Assembly: GCA_005883575.1 (NCBI GenBank)
Contig: VBFH01000030.1
Location: forward strand, 1-64,000
Reading direction: 5' to 3'
DNA length: 64,000 bases
Origin: Chloroflexota bacterium
GTDB taxonomy: Bacteria; Chloroflexota; Dormibacteria; Dormibacterales; Dormibacteraceae
Part shown: positions 19,863 to 29,831 of the stretch, piece by piece
Position numbering within the stretch: position 1 is the first letter of the stretch
Layout of the letters: each line of letters starts with the position of its first letter
Made by a program: the position numbers and the translations under genes
The notes under the pieces: model-generated
Databases searched by the model: none
Seen by the model: the letters and a program-made list of their open reading frames with translations, nothing else
What the model was told of the DNA's origin: nothing

Positions 19863-20899
19863 AGGAGCTTGCGCCGCTCAGCGGTGCCTTCGGCGAGCAG
19901 CCGGTAGGGGTAGTCCGGGGTCGCCGGCGCGCTCACCCCGTCCAGGCGCGAGCGCTGCTCCTCGCTCAGTGCGATGTCGGCCGCCATCAGGTTGTCGCGC
20001 AGCTGATCCGCGGTTCGCGCCCCGAGCAGCGGCGCGGCGACCGCGGGACGGTCCGCCAGCCAGCGCAGCGCGACCCGTGCCGGTGGCACGCCGAGCTCGG
20101 TGGCGACGACTTGCACGGCATCGACGATCCCCCAGGTGCGCTCGATGTTGCGCCGGTCGTATGCCTCCACGCCTCGGTTTGGGTCTTCGCCCAGGCGCGT
20201 CGCCCCGCTCGGCGCCATGTCGCGCGTGTACTTGCCGGAAAGCCATCCCTGGGCAAGCGGGCCCCAGGGCAGGATCCCGAGACCTTCTTCGATGCACACC
20301 GGCACCAGCTCCCACTCGATCTCGCGAGCGAGCATGTTGTACTGCGGCTGCAGGGAGACCGGCACGGAGAATCCGAGATGCCTAGCGGTCATGACCGTTC
20401 GCTCGAGCTGCCAGCCCGTGAAGTTGGACACGCCGATGTAGCGAACCTTGCCCGACCTGACGAGCACGTCGAATGCGGCGAGGGTCTCCTCAATCGGCGT
20501 CGCCGGGTCCCATTGGTGCGCCTGATAGAGGTCGATGTGGTCGGTCTGCAGTCGCCGCAGGCTGCCCTCGCAAGCGCGAATGATCCAACGGCGGGACAGA
20601 CCTTCGGAGTTGCCGGAACCATCCATCCGGCCGCGACACTTGGTCGCCAGGATGATCGAGTCGCGCACCGCGGGGCGACCGCTCAGCCAGCGACCGATGA
20701 TCTCCTCGGACGTGCCCTTGGGGCCCACCGGCGGATAGACGTCGGCGGTGTCGATCAGGTTTCCGCCGCCATCGACGTAGGCGTCCAGGATCTGCATCGC
20801 CGCGCTCTCCGGAGCTTCCTGCCCGAAGGTCATCGTCCCGAGCGCGAACTCCGATACAAGCACACCGGTTCGACCCAGCAAGCGCTTGCGCATCGTCAT
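19859..20899 (-). CDS. aldo/keto reductase
   Basis: MTMRKRLLGRTGVLVSEFALGTMTFGQEAPE … GGGNLIDTADVYPPVGPKGTSEEIIGRWL … IDLYQAHQWDPATPIEETLAAFD. Confidence 0.92.
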   Translation of the reverse strand: MTMRKRLLGRTGVLVSEFALGTMTFGQEAPESAAMQILDAYVDGGGNLIDTADVYPPVGPKGTSEEIIGRWLSGRPAVRDSIILATKCRGRMDGSGNSEGLSRRWIIRACEGSLRRLQTDHIDLYQAHQWDPATPIEETLAAFDVLVRSGKVRYIGVSNFTGWQLERTVMTARHLGFSVPVSLQPQYNMLAREIEWELVPVCIEEGLGILPWGPLAQGWLSGKYTRDMAPSGATRLGEDPNRGVEAYDRRNIERTWGIVDAVQVVATELGVPPARVALRWLADRPAVAAPLLGARTADQLRDNLMAADIALSEEQRSRLDGVSAPATPDYPYRLLAEGTAERRKLL

Positions 20900-21663
20900 C
20901 CTCCCCATCCCAGTTTCGCGGTGAGCTTTGTCAGGTTGGCGTAGCTGATGGCCACGCTCTCCAGGGGTTCGCGTCGCGGATTGTCCTGCTCCACGACAAG
21001 CCAGGTGGTACCGGCGTCTCGACACGCACCGAGAATGTCCATCCAGTCGAGGTTGCCCTCGCCGATCTCGGCGTCGACCGGGTTGCCGCGATCGACCGCC
21101 ATGTCCTTGAGATGCACCAGCGGCGCTCGCCCCTTGAAGCGCCGGATCCAGGCAGCCGGGCTGGCGCCGCCAAACTGCAGCCAGTAGGTGTCCAGCTCGG
21201 CATGCAGCGAATCGGCGGTGGCTGCGCTGAACATCGTGTCCAGACCGGTCTGGGCGCCGAATCGCTCGAGCTCATGCGCGTGGTTGTGATAGACGAGCCG
21301 CAGACCTGACGGCTTCAATCGCCGGCTCAGCTCCGTGGCTTCCTGCGCGAACCGGCGATAGCCCTCCTCCGACCGGTACCTCTCCGGAACACTCGGGACG
21401 ACCACGTACTCGCAGTGCCATTCCCTGCATTCGGCAGCGACGGCATCGAGATCTCGCGTCAGCCGCTCCAGCGGCACGTGCGCCGCGCAGGCGATCAGGT
21501 CTGCTCGCTTCAGCTCCTCGCCGAAACGATCGACCACGGCAGGGCCCAGTCCGGCCACCTCGACCGAGCGGTAGCCGATCTCGCGCAAGCGACCCAGGAC
21601 GCCGCCGAGGCTGGACGGATCTTGGAGTAGCGCCCGAATCGTGTAGAGCTGAACCGCGATCAC
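20896..21663 (-). CDS. sugar phosphate isomerase/epimerase (xylose isomerase-like TIM barrel)
   Basis: VIAVQLYTIRALLQDPSSLGGVLGRLREIGYRSVEVAGLG … GLRLVYHNHAHELE … LDTYWLQFGGA … GEGNLDWMDILGACRDAGTTWLVVEQD. Confidence 0.9.
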   Translation of the reverse strand: MIAVQLYTIRALLQDPSSLGGVLGRLREIGYRSVEVAGLGPAVVDRFGEELKRADLIACAAHVPLERLTRDLDAVAAECREWHCEYVVVPSVPERYRSEEGYRRFAQEATELSRRLKPSGLRLVYHNHAHELERFGAQTGLDTMFSAATADSLHAELDTYWLQFGGASPAAWIRRFKGRAPLVHLKDMAVDRGNPVDAEIGEGNLDWMDILGACRDAGTTWLVVEQDNPRREPLESVAISYANLTKLTAKLGWGG

Positions 21664-22781
21664 GGCGCGGCCACGAGTCCCACATCCAGCGGCAGCAGCG
21701 GCGGCCGGCGGCACGTGCTCGACACCGTCACACGGCGGCCGCTTGCGCTCGATTCGAGTATCGACAGGAGCACGTCAAGCACGTGATAGGCGAGCTCCCC
21801 CGAGGCCCGCGGTTGCACGCGTTCGCGAAGGGCCTGGGCCATTTCGATGACGCCGAGGCCGCGGTAGTTTTTGACGCCGTCGGTGTGACCGTACTGCAGC
21901 CCCACCTCTTCCCAGCTCGACTTCTCGTCGCCGGGACGGAACCTTATCGGTCCGCCGAAGGTATTCGGATCCGGCACGCGCAGGATGCCCTTCGTGCAGT
22001 AGACCTGCATGTCCGGAAGGTCGTGGCCCGTGATGCCCATGCTGGTGACAAGCGTTGCCAGGGCTCCGCTCTGGAACTCGATCAAAGCCGCCACGAAAGT
22101 GTCGGTGTTGACCTTGAACGTCTCGCCGGCCCTCGGCCCCCGGTCAGCTGTCCGCTCGGGATAGAGAACACGAGCCATCCCGCTGACGCGCCGCACCGGG
22201 CCCAGGAGGCAGACGAGCGTGGTCAGGTAGTACGGCCCCATGTCGAGCAGAGGACCACCGCCTGGCTGATAGAAGAATGCCGGGTTTGGATGCCAGTTTT
22301 CAGGACCGCCCTCGAGCATGAACCCGGAGGCGGCAAGCGCCTCGCCGACCTCGCCCTGCGCCATCAGGCGCAGACAGGTCTGAATCCCCGCCCCCAGGAA
22401 CGTGTCCGGCGCGCCACCCACCGTAAGGCCGCCTTCGGCTGCCGCGTCCAGTACGCGCCGACCGAGCTCCCGTGTGGTGGCCAGCGGCTTTTCCGTGTAA
22501 ACGTGCTTCCCCGCCGCAAGAGCAGCCAAGCTGATCTCGGCGTGAGCCGTCGGGATGGTTAGATTGACCACGAGCTCGACCTCGGGATCGGCAAGCAGCT
22601 CATCGGTCGTGCAGACGCGCGCCACTTCGAACTGCGCGGCCCGCTCCCGAGCCGTCTCCGGCACCTGATCGGAGCACGCCAGCACCTCGACGTGCGGCGA
22701 CGCTTTCAGGTTCGTCAGGTAGGCCTTGCTTACGATTCCGCAGCCGACGATTCCCAAACGGACCGGAGCGCTCAACAGCAT
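21660..22781 (-). CDS. Gfo/Idh/MocA-family oxidoreductase
   Basis: VRLGIVGCGIVSKAYLTNLKASPHVEVLACSD … KHVYTEKPLATTRELGRRVLDAA. Confidence 0.92.
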   Translation of the reverse strand: MLLSAPVRLGIVGCGIVSKAYLTNLKASPHVEVLACSDQVPETARERAAQFEVARVCTTDELLADPEVELVVNLTIPTAHAEISLAALAAGKHVYTEKPLATTRELGRRVLDAAAEGGLTVGGAPDTFLGAGIQTCLRLMAQGEVGEALAASGFMLEGGPENWHPNPAFFYQPGGGPLLDMGPYYLTTLVCLLGPVRRVSGMARVLYPERTADRGPRAGETFKVNTDTFVAALIEFQSGALATLVTSMGITGHDLPDMQVYCTKGILRVPDPNTFGGPIRFRPGDEKSSWEEVGLQYGHTDGVKNYRGLGVIEMAQALRERVQPRASGELAYHVLDVLLSILESSASGRRVTVSSTCRRPPLLPLDVGLVAAP

Positions 22782-25767
22782 GTCACCCGACAGACAGGCT
22801 AACTTTCTCGAGGAGATGGAGACTGTCGCGGCCCCGGACCTCGACGGCAAGATGGAGGAGCTGCTGGCCGCAGTCGAGCGACAGCACGCGCCGCTCGAGC
22901 TGACCTCCTACCTGGTACGGGGCGAACCCATCACCTTTGCCCAGGCCGCCCGGGGCGACTACCGTCCGTTCCACGTGGGCGATGCCTGGGGCCCGCCCTG
23001 GAGCACGACCTGGTTCCGCGTCCGCGGGCGCGTTCCCTCCGGGTGGGCCGGACAGACCGTGGTCGCCGTCATCGACATCGGTTTCGAGGGCCGGCACACG
23101 GGATTCACATGCGAGGCGCTCGCATGGCAGGACGGCAAGCCGTGGCGCGGTGTGGACCCCAACCATCGCTGGCTGCCGATCACCTCCACCGAGGTTGACT
23201 TCTACCTGGAAGCCGCAGCCAACGCCGCCGCGGTGGTGTCAGGGCCGGAAAACGCCCCTTCGATGATTGCTTTGCGCGGCTCCCCGGATCCGGCATTCGT
23301 CCTGCGACAGGCCGAGCTGCGAATCCAGGACCAGGCCGCTCGGAAGACGGCGCTCGATTTCAAAGTCCTCTACGAGCTCGCTTCGATCCTGCCGGAAGGC
23401 AAGCGGCGCTCCCAGATCCTCGAGGCGCTGGGCCGATTTGTGATGAGCGGCGATCCAGGAGAGCTGGACAAAGCCCTGTCGCGGGCGACCGAGTCCGATC
23501 ACCTGATCACGGCGGTCGGCCACGCCCACATCGACACCGCGTGGCTCTGGCCGCTGCGCGAGACCCGCCGCAAGTGCGCTCGTACGTTCTCGACCACGCT
23601 TGCGCTGATGGACGAATACCCCGACTACCGGTTTGCGTGCTCGCAGCCGGCTCAGTACGCATGGATGAAGGAGTCGCACCCGAGCATCTTCGAGGGCATC
23701 CGGCGAAAGGTCACGGCCGGCCAATGGGAACCCGTCGGTTCGATGTGGGTCGAGGCGGACTGCAACCTGCCTTCCGGCGAGGCGCTCGTCCGCCAGTTCC
23801 TGTATGGAAAGCGCTTCTTCATGAAAGAGTTTGGAGTCGACACCCGCGAGCTGTGGCTGCCGGACGTGTTCGGCTATCCCGCGTCACTTCCACAGCTGAT
23901 CGCCGAGTCGGGCGGTGAGTACTTCCTGACCCAGAAGCTGTCGTGGAACGACACCAACAAACCCGTCCACCAGACCTTCATGTGGGAGGGGATCGACGGC
24001 ACCTCCATCTTCACCCACTTCCCGCCGGCCGACACCTACAACGGCGACTTCAGCGCGGGACAGATCGTGCAGAGCGCCGCGGACTTCAAAGATCGAGACC
24101 ATTCCTCCCACTCTCTTTACCTGTACGGGTGGGGAGACGGCGGCGGCGGCCCAGAGCCCGACATGATCGAGTCGGCCCATCGTTTGCGCAGCGTTGACGG
24201 GGCGCCGCGGGTGGAGCTTGGCCGGGCCGGGGACTTCTTTCCGCGCGCAAAAAAGGAGGCGCACGGCATCACGACGTGGGTGGGCGAGCTTTACTTCGAG
24301 CTGCACCGCGGCACCTATACGTCACAAGCGAGGACCAAGCTTCTAAACCGGAGAGCGGAGCAGGCGCTGCGTGAGGCTGAGATGTGGTCGGTTGCGGTCG
24401 GAAACCGTTATCCGGCAGATATCCTCGACTCCAGCTGGAAGCGTCTGCTGATCAACCAGTTCCACGACATCCTTCCCGGCTCGAGCATCGACTGGGTTTA
24501 CGAGGACGCAGAGCGCGAGCTCGCTGAAGTGGTCGAGGTCGCGAGTCAATTGAGCACCTCAGCGCAATCCGCGCTCGCAGGCGCTGGGAGCAACTTGATC
24601 GTCTTCAACTCCAACTCGCACACCAGGCGGGAAGTGGTCGACGTCGACGGACGGCAGGTCATGGTCGAGGCGCCGTCTTGTGGGTGGCGATCGGTGACTG
24701 AATCCGCCGCACCTCGGGAGCAGCCCGTCTCGGTGGCTGGCCGCGTGATGGAAAACGGGCTGCTTCGTGTGGCCTGGGACGAGCGCGGCCGGCTCACCTC
24801 GATCTGGGATAAAGAGGCGGACCGCGAGGTCCTCATCGCCGGGTCCTCGGGAAACCTGCTCCAGCTGCACGATGACAACCCGAGGAACTGGGACGCCTGG
24901 GATGTCGACGCCGATTACCGCCGGAGCTCAATCGACCTCAACTCGCTCGCGACGTCAAAGGTTGAGATCGACGGACCGCTGCGGGCCGGAGTGCGATTCA
25001 CGCGAGAGTTCAACTCGTCGAGGCTGGAGCAGCGAATGGTGCTGGACGCAGGGTCGCGGGTGCTCCGATTCGAGACGGAGGTCGACTGGCAGGAGGAGCA
25101 CAAGTTCCTCAAAGTCGCGTTTCCGGTCGCGGTGCATTCGCCCCGAGCGACCTACGAGATCCAGTTCGGCCACGTCGAACGGAGCACACACATGAACACG
25201 AGCTGGGACCAGGCTCGATTCGAGGTGTGCGCGCACCGCTGGGCCGACCTTGGCGAGCCAGGCTACGGAGTCGCGCTCCTCAACGATTCCAAGTACGGCT
25301 ACGACATCCTCGGCTCGGTGATGCGTCTGTCGCTGCTTCGCGCGCCTACCCATCCCGACCCCGCGGCCGACCGAGGCCGGCATCGATTCACTTACGCGCT
25401 GATGCCTCATCCGGGCGATTTCCGCGGCGCGGGCGTGGTCGCGGCCGCCGAGGACCTCAACCACCCGCTCAGGGTGGTCAGCGGGACGCTTGGCGCAGGC
25501 GAGGAGCGTGCGCTCATCGAGGTGGACGCGCCGCAGGTCGTGGTCGAGGCGATCAAGCGCGCGGAGGACTCAGACGCCGTGATCGTGCGCCTCTACGAAG
25601 CATGGGGCGGCCGCTGCCGGACCCGCGTCCGGACGTCGCTGCCGGTGTCGCGAGCTTTCCTGTGCGACCTGCTCGAGCGGAACCGCACGGAGATCGAGGT
25701 GCGGGACGGTGAGCTCGAGCTCGAGCTCACGCCGTTCAAGATCCTGACGCTGAAGCTAGACCGCTGA
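22780..25767 (+). CDS. GH38-family alpha-mannosidase
   Basis: AVGHAHIDTAWLWPLRETRRKCARTFSTTLALMDEYPDYRFACSQPAQYAWMKE … WVEADCNLPSGEALVRQFLYGKRFFMKEFGVDTRELWLPDVFGYPASLPQL; C-terminal beta domains. Confidence 0.95.
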   Translation: MSPDRQANFLEEMETVAAPDLDGKMEELLAAVERQHAPLELTSYLVRGEPITFAQAARGDYRPFHVGDAWGPPWSTTWFRVRGRVPSGWAGQTVVAVIDIGFEGRHTGFTCEALAWQDGKPWRGVDPNHRWLPITSTEVDFYLEAAANAAAVVSGPENAPSMIALRGSPDPAFVLRQAELRIQDQAARKTALDFKVLYELASILPEGKRRSQILEALGRFVMSGDPGELDKALSRATESDHLITAVGHAHIDTAWLWPLRETRRKCARTFSTTLALMDEYPDYRFACSQPAQYAWMKESHPSIFEGIRRKVTAGQWEPVGSMWVEADCNLPSGEALVRQFLYGKRFFMKEFGVDTRELWLPDVFGYPASLPQLIAESGGEYFLTQKLSWNDTNKPVHQTFMWEGIDGTSIFTHFPPADTYNGDFSAGQIVQSAADFKDRDHSSHSLYLYGWGDGGGGPEPDMIESAHRLRSVDGAPRVELGRAGDFFPRAKKEAHGITTWVGELYFELHRGTYTSQARTKLLNRRAEQALREAEMWSVAVGNRYPADILDSSWKRLLINQFHDILPGSSIDWVYEDAERELAEVVEVASQLSTSAQSALAGAGSNLIVFNSNSHTRREVVDVDGRQVMVEAPSCGWRSVTESAAPREQPVSVAGRVMENGLLRVAWDERGRLTSIWDKEADREVLIAGSSGNLLQLHDDNPRNWDAWDVDADYRRSSIDLNSLATSKVEIDGPLRAGVRFTREFNSSRLEQRMVLDAGSRVLRFETEVDWQEEHKFLKVAFPVAVHSPRATYEIQFGHVERSTHMNTSWDQARFEVCAHRWADLGEPGYGVALLNDSKYGYDILGSVMRLSLLRAPTHPDPAADRGRHRFTYALMPHPGDFRGAGVVAAAEDLNHPLRVVSGTLGAGEERALIEVDAPQVVVEAIKRAEDSDAVIVRLYEAWGGRCRTRVRTSLPVSRAFLCDLLERNRTEIEVRDGELELELTPFKILTLKLDR

Positions 25768-26794
25768 CCCGCTGCCCGGCGGGCCACCACGCGGCGATGG
25801 TCAGCGCGATCAGAAGCCCGACCTCGAACAGCGTCCAACGGTTGAGCCGAATCGCCAGGCTCGTGCTGTTGATATACGGAACTGAGACCAGCCAGCCTGC
25901 GGCGATGGGCAGCCGCCATGTCCAGCCGGCCCTTTCTTCCCACACGATCCATGCGGCGGCGCTGAAAAGACACAGATCCGAGCCATGGAGATAGGGCACG
26001 ACCAGCAACGAGCCCACAGCACCGGCCGCGATCGCAAGTCCCGGGGAATGGCGCAGCCGGTACGCCGTGACGAGCGCGATCGCGGCGATGACCACCCGCA
26101 GCGCGGTGGCGACAGTACCCGTAACGCCGAACGCCCCCTCGACGGTCAGGTTGCTCGCGCCCTCGGGCAGCGTCGCACGCAGCTGCCCGACGTAGGCAGC
26201 GACGCCGGCCGGTCCCATGGTGACCAAGGAAGCAACGCCAATCAGCGCTCCCACGACGGCCCAGGACCCAAACGCACGAAAACGGCCCGCGACCAAAAGC
26301 GCCGGAGGCACCAGCAAGGCGGTGTTCGGCTTCAGATACAGCAGAGAAAGCGCGAGACCGGCGGCCAGGTCGTTCCGCTCGCGAGCAAATCGCGTCGCGA
26401 GCACCACTCCGGTCGCGACCAAGGGCGCCACCTGCCCCAGGTTGACGGCGTGCAGTACCCACCAGGGCGCGAGCGCGGCCGCGGCGTACAGCCAGCGCTC
26501 GGATCCGGAGCTTTGCGATGACCACCCCAGTGCCAGTGCAAAGGCGACGAGGTTGACCGCCGCCCAGATCCAGTAGGCGACCCAGTAAGGAAGCGGCGTC
26601 AGCGGCGCCGTCAACCATGCGTCGGTCGGCGGGCTGAGGAACGGCTGCGCGATCTGATCGGGAACGAGCTGCTTCTGGGCGACCGCGACGAGGTTCTGGT
26701 CGTAGATCAGCGGCCATCCGTGCTGCACGCCGACGATGGCCGCCGCCAGATACGTGTGGAAGTCGATGCCGATCGGCTCGTAGCGATTCAACAC
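25736..26794 (-). CDS. GT87-like (DUF2029) polytopic glycosyltransferase/membrane protein
   Basis: IDFHTYLAAAIVGVQHGWPLIYDQNLVAVAQ … FLSPPTDAWLTAPLTPLPYWVAYWIW; multiple TM. An upstream TM (FWTPLAFLVVLVALVLDVL) suggests the true start is further 5'. Confidence 0.65.
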   Translation of the reverse strand: MLNRYEPIGIDFHTYLAAAIVGVQHGWPLIYDQNLVAVAQKQLVPDQIAQPFLSPPTDAWLTAPLTPLPYWVAYWIWAAVNLVAFALALGWSSQSSGSERWLYAAAALAPWWVLHAVNLGQVAPLVATGVVLATRFARERNDLAAGLALSLLYLKPNTALLVPPALLVAGRFRAFGSWAVVGALIGVASLVTMGPAGVAAYVGQLRATLPEGASNLTVEGAFGVTGTVATALRVVIAAIALVTAYRLRHSPGLAIAAGAVGSLLVVPYLHGSDLCLFSAAAWIVWEERAGWTWRLPIAAGWLVSVPYINSTSLAIRLNRWTLFEVGLLIALTIAAWWPAGQRVSGLASASGS

Positions 26795-26849
26795 ATCGAG
26801 GACCAGGGCAACCAGGACGACGAGGAAGGCCAGCGGCGTCCAGAAGCGT

Positions 26850-27869
26850 CTAGAGATTCTTCAGCTCCGTGACCTGTCCACTCTCCGCCGAGGCATAGGC
26901 GGCGAGGATCATCTTGAGGACGTTCACGCCTTCTACCTCGGTGTTCAGCGGTCGCCGCCCATCGCGCAGGCAGGCGATGAAATCGACCACTTCGAGCGCG
27001 TAGGTGTCCGGGGCCGACGGGCCGGCCTCCTGGACCACCACCTGCTCACCGCCGCGTGGCTTGAAGAAGAGCCCGCGACCGTCGCTCCACAGGCTTCCAT
27101 CCTCGCCGGCCACCGAGAAGCGCTCGGTGCATGCGGCCGGTTCATACGCCCAACCCGTAACGATCGACCCGACCGTACCGTCCGCAAATTCGATCAACAC
27201 GTGGGCTGTGTCCTCGCCCTCCAGGAACGACAGTCGGTGGCGGCTGAGCATGGCGGTCACCTTGACCGGGACGCTGTCCACGAGATGCAGGAGCAGGTAG
27301 TTCGGGTGATAGCCGGTGTCGATGAGCTCACCCCCGCCGCTGGTCGCCCGCCGGGCCCGCCAGCCGAAAGTCTCCGCCGTCCCCTTTAGCGCGAAAACGT
27401 CGGTCGTTCGGGCCGCGTAAACCTTGCCCAGGTTGCCCTGGCGGATCAGGTCTCGAGCCGCCGCCACCGAAGGCAGGAACAACTGGTTGTGGGCGCACAT
27501 CAGTGTCACGCCGGACGCCGCCACCGCCTGGGTCACCGCGTCCGCCTCGTCCAGGGTCAGGCACAGAGGCTTCTCGCAGAGGATGTGCTTTCCCGCGGCG
27601 GCGGCAGCGATGACCGCGTCCTTGTGCAGATGGTGCGGGAGACATATGTCCACGGCGTCGATGTCCGGCGACGCCACCATGTCGCGATAGTCGGCAAAGA
27701 TCTCGACGTTGCCGACCGTCTGCGCAAAGCTGTGGGCACTCTCGGGGTGGACCTCCGCGATCGCTACGACCTCGGCGGACTCCGCTGACTGCAGGTAGCC
27801 GGGGAGGTGATGGGTGGCGATGTTGCCCGCGCCGATGATGCCGACACCGATCTTTCCGTTTCTAGCCAT
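26850..27869 (-). CDS. Gfo/Idh/MocA-family oxidoreductase
   Basis: KIGVGIIGAGNIATHHLPGYLQSAESAEVVAIAEV … KHILCEKPLCLTLDEADAVTQA. Confidence 0.92.
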   Translation of the reverse strand: MARNGKIGVGIIGAGNIATHHLPGYLQSAESAEVVAIAEVHPESAHSFAQTVGNVEIFADYRDMVASPDIDAVDICLPHHLHKDAVIAAAAAGKHILCEKPLCLTLDEADAVTQAVAASGVTLMCAHNQLFLPSVAAARDLIRQGNLGKVYAARTTDVFALKGTAETFGWRARRATSGGGELIDTGYHPNYLLLHLVDSVPVKVTAMLSRHRLSFLEGEDTAHVLIEFADGTVGSIVTGWAYEPAACTERFSVAGEDGSLWSDGRGLFFKPRGGEQVVVQEAGPSAPDTYALEVVDFIACLRDGRRPLNTEVEGVNVLKMILAAYASAESGQVTELKNL

Positions 27870-27904
27870 GTCCCTCGGAGCGGTATGTTGCACCAGGCTC
27901 GCGC

Positions 27905-28753
27905 TCACATGTCGAGGAGCCACGTCGCGATCTCGATGTGCCACGGCGAATACCACGCCACGGTTTGCGCGACGGACCAAAGTCGAGCACGTTCTCGATC
28001 CAGGCCGAGCTCAGACGCCAGCCGGTCCAGGCGATGCCGAACCTCGCGACGGCCGACGCCGAGCTCAAAGGATCTCACGACGGGTGCGAGCCCGAACTCT
28101 CGCTCGCCGACCAGCGGCTTGGGGTCGATCGCCAGCCAGGGTTCACGCTGCGCCGCCAGGACGTTGTCGCCGTGCAGGTCCTGGTGGAGGAGGACCGGCT
28201 CGCCTTGCGATCCCGGCAAGCTGCCCAGGACGTCGAGCGCGGCGTCGACGAGCCGCTCATCAAAAGGCCGGCCGGCCCCCTCCCAGTTTTCGCGCAGGTG
28301 AGAAGCCCACCAAGAGGCTTCGTCGGCCAGGCTTCGGAATGGTGGATCCGTCGCCGGCTTCCACAGGCGCGGCAGAAGTGAAGACAGGACATCGAGGGCA
28401 ACGTCCTGTCCAGTGTTGGAGAGAGGAGTCCCCGGAACGCATCGCTCGATCAGGAATGCGCCGAGAGACCGGTCATCTTCCAGCAACTTGACCGCCCCAT
28501 CGCCGTCCCAGTGGGAGAGCGCAAGCGCCTCATGTTCGCTCTCGCGGCCGGGAAAGGGAATCTTGAGCACCACCTCGGTGCCGTCAGGCCGCCGGCCGGG
28601 GATCGTGAGCGACGTGTAGGCGGTCGGAAACGGCCGGCCGAGGCTCAGGTTCCACCTCCCAACGCACATGTTGACGCGTGCCGGCAGACCCTCGAGCCAT
28701 GAGCGCCCCTCACTTGATGCCCTCAGCCACGCCAGGCGTTCTGGGATGTCCAA
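27905..28753 (-). CDS. aminoglycoside/streptomycin phosphotransferase-like kinase (APH(6)/hydroxyurea-kinase family)
   Basis: GTEVVLKIPFPGRESEHEALALSHWDGDGAVKLLEDDRSLGAFLIERCVPGTPL … VLLHQDLHGDNVLAAQREPWLAIDPKPLVGEREF. Confidence 0.85.
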   Translation of the reverse strand: MDIPERLAWLRASSEGRSWLEGLPARVNMCVGRWNLSLGRPFPTAYTSLTIPGRRPDGTEVVLKIPFPGRESEHEALALSHWDGDGAVKLLEDDRSLGAFLIERCVPGTPLSNTGQDVALDVLSSLLPRLWKPATDPPFRSLADEASWWASHLRENWEGAGRPFDERLVDAALDVLGSLPGSQGEPVLLHQDLHGDNVLAAQREPWLAIDPKPLVGEREFGLAPVVRSFELGVGRREVRHRLDRLASELGLDRERARLWSVAQTVAWYSPWHIEIATWLLDM

Positions 28754-28757
28754 AGAG

Positions 28758-29831
28758 CTATTCGGAGTAGCGGCGTTCCACCCGAGGGCCGATCGAGGTC
28801 AGCACCTCGTAGCTGATCGTGTTCGACCATTCGGCAACCTCTTCGGCGGTGATCACCTGGTCGCCGTCGCGGCCGATGAGCGTGGCAGTGTCGCCGACCT
28901 GAACGCCAGGCACATCGCTCACATCGAGTGTGATTGAGTCCATGCTCACCATCCCGATCAGCGGCGCCCGACGGCCGCGCAAAAGCACGTCACCACGGTT
29001 AGCGCGGGCTCGGTGGACACCATCGGCGTAGCCGATCGCGACAGTCGCGACGCTTGCCTGGCCGCCGGCGCGCCACAGGGAACCGTAGCCCACGGTCGAG
29101 CCTTTCTCGACGGCCTTGAGGTGGGTGACGACCGAGCGCAACGCGAGGGCGGGCTTCGTCCCAGGCCACTCGCAGCCGTAGATGGATATGCCGCACCGCA
29201 CGGCATCGAGCGCAAAGTCCGGATGGTTGCGCGCGCCGGCCGAGTTGCACGCATGGCGGATGCCAGGTCCAACGCCCAACCGCGAGATCGTGTCAAGAAG
29301 GAGCTCGAACTGCCGGCGCGTCATCGCCTCGTCCGACTCGGACTTCGCGAAATGCGTCCACGTCCCGCCCAGTCGCATACCTGGAGACTCGTCGATGTAC
29401 CGAGCAAGCCCCGGAGCCTCTTCAGGGGAGCAGCCGAAACGGCCCATCCCGGTGTCAATCTTCAGATGGACTGGCACCTGCTCGGCCGTGCCCGCCAGCG
29501 CCTCGGCGAGCTCGCGGCTCGAGACCGCGATGCTGCAGCGAGTCGCGGCGGCGCGGCCCGCCTGGGCGGGCAGCAGCCCGCCCATGACGAGGATCTGCTC
29601 TGGATCCACCAGGCCCCGGAGCTGCGTGGCTTCTTCGAGCGTCGCCACCGCCAGGCCCGTCGCTCCGCCCTCGAGCGCGGCATGGGCGACCGGCACGGCG
29701 CCATGCCCGTACCCTTGGGCCTTCACCACCGCGAACAGCCGCGTGCCCTTCGGCAGGTGGCGGCGGATGAGATCGCAGTTGGCGCTGACGGCGCCGAGAT
29801 CGACCTCAGCCCAACGCTGGGAGGTGATCAG
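28758..29831 (-). CDS. alr: alanine racemase; start codon apparently non-canonical (see findings)
   Basis: (L)ITSQRWAEVDLGAVSANCDLIRRHLPKGTRLFAVVKAQGYGHGAVPVA … HACNSAGARNHPDFALDAVRCGISIYG; PLP lysine motif. Confidence 0.88.
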   Translation of the reverse strand: MITSQRWAEVDLGAVSANCDLIRRHLPKGTRLFAVVKAQGYGHGAVPVAHAALEGGATGLAVATLEEATQLRGLVDPEQILVMGGLLPAQAGRAAATRCSIAVSSRELAEALAGTAEQVPVHLKIDTGMGRFGCSPEEAPGLARYIDESPGMRLGGTWTHFAKSESDEAMTRRQFELLLDTISRLGVGPGIRHACNSAGARNHPDFALDAVRCGISIYGCEWPGTKPALALRSVVTHLKAVEKGSTVGYGSLWRAGGQASVATVAIGYADGVHRARANRGDVLLRGRRAPLIGMVSMDSITLDVSDVPGVQVGDTATLIGRDGDQVITAEEVAEWSNTISYEVLTSIGPRVERRYSE

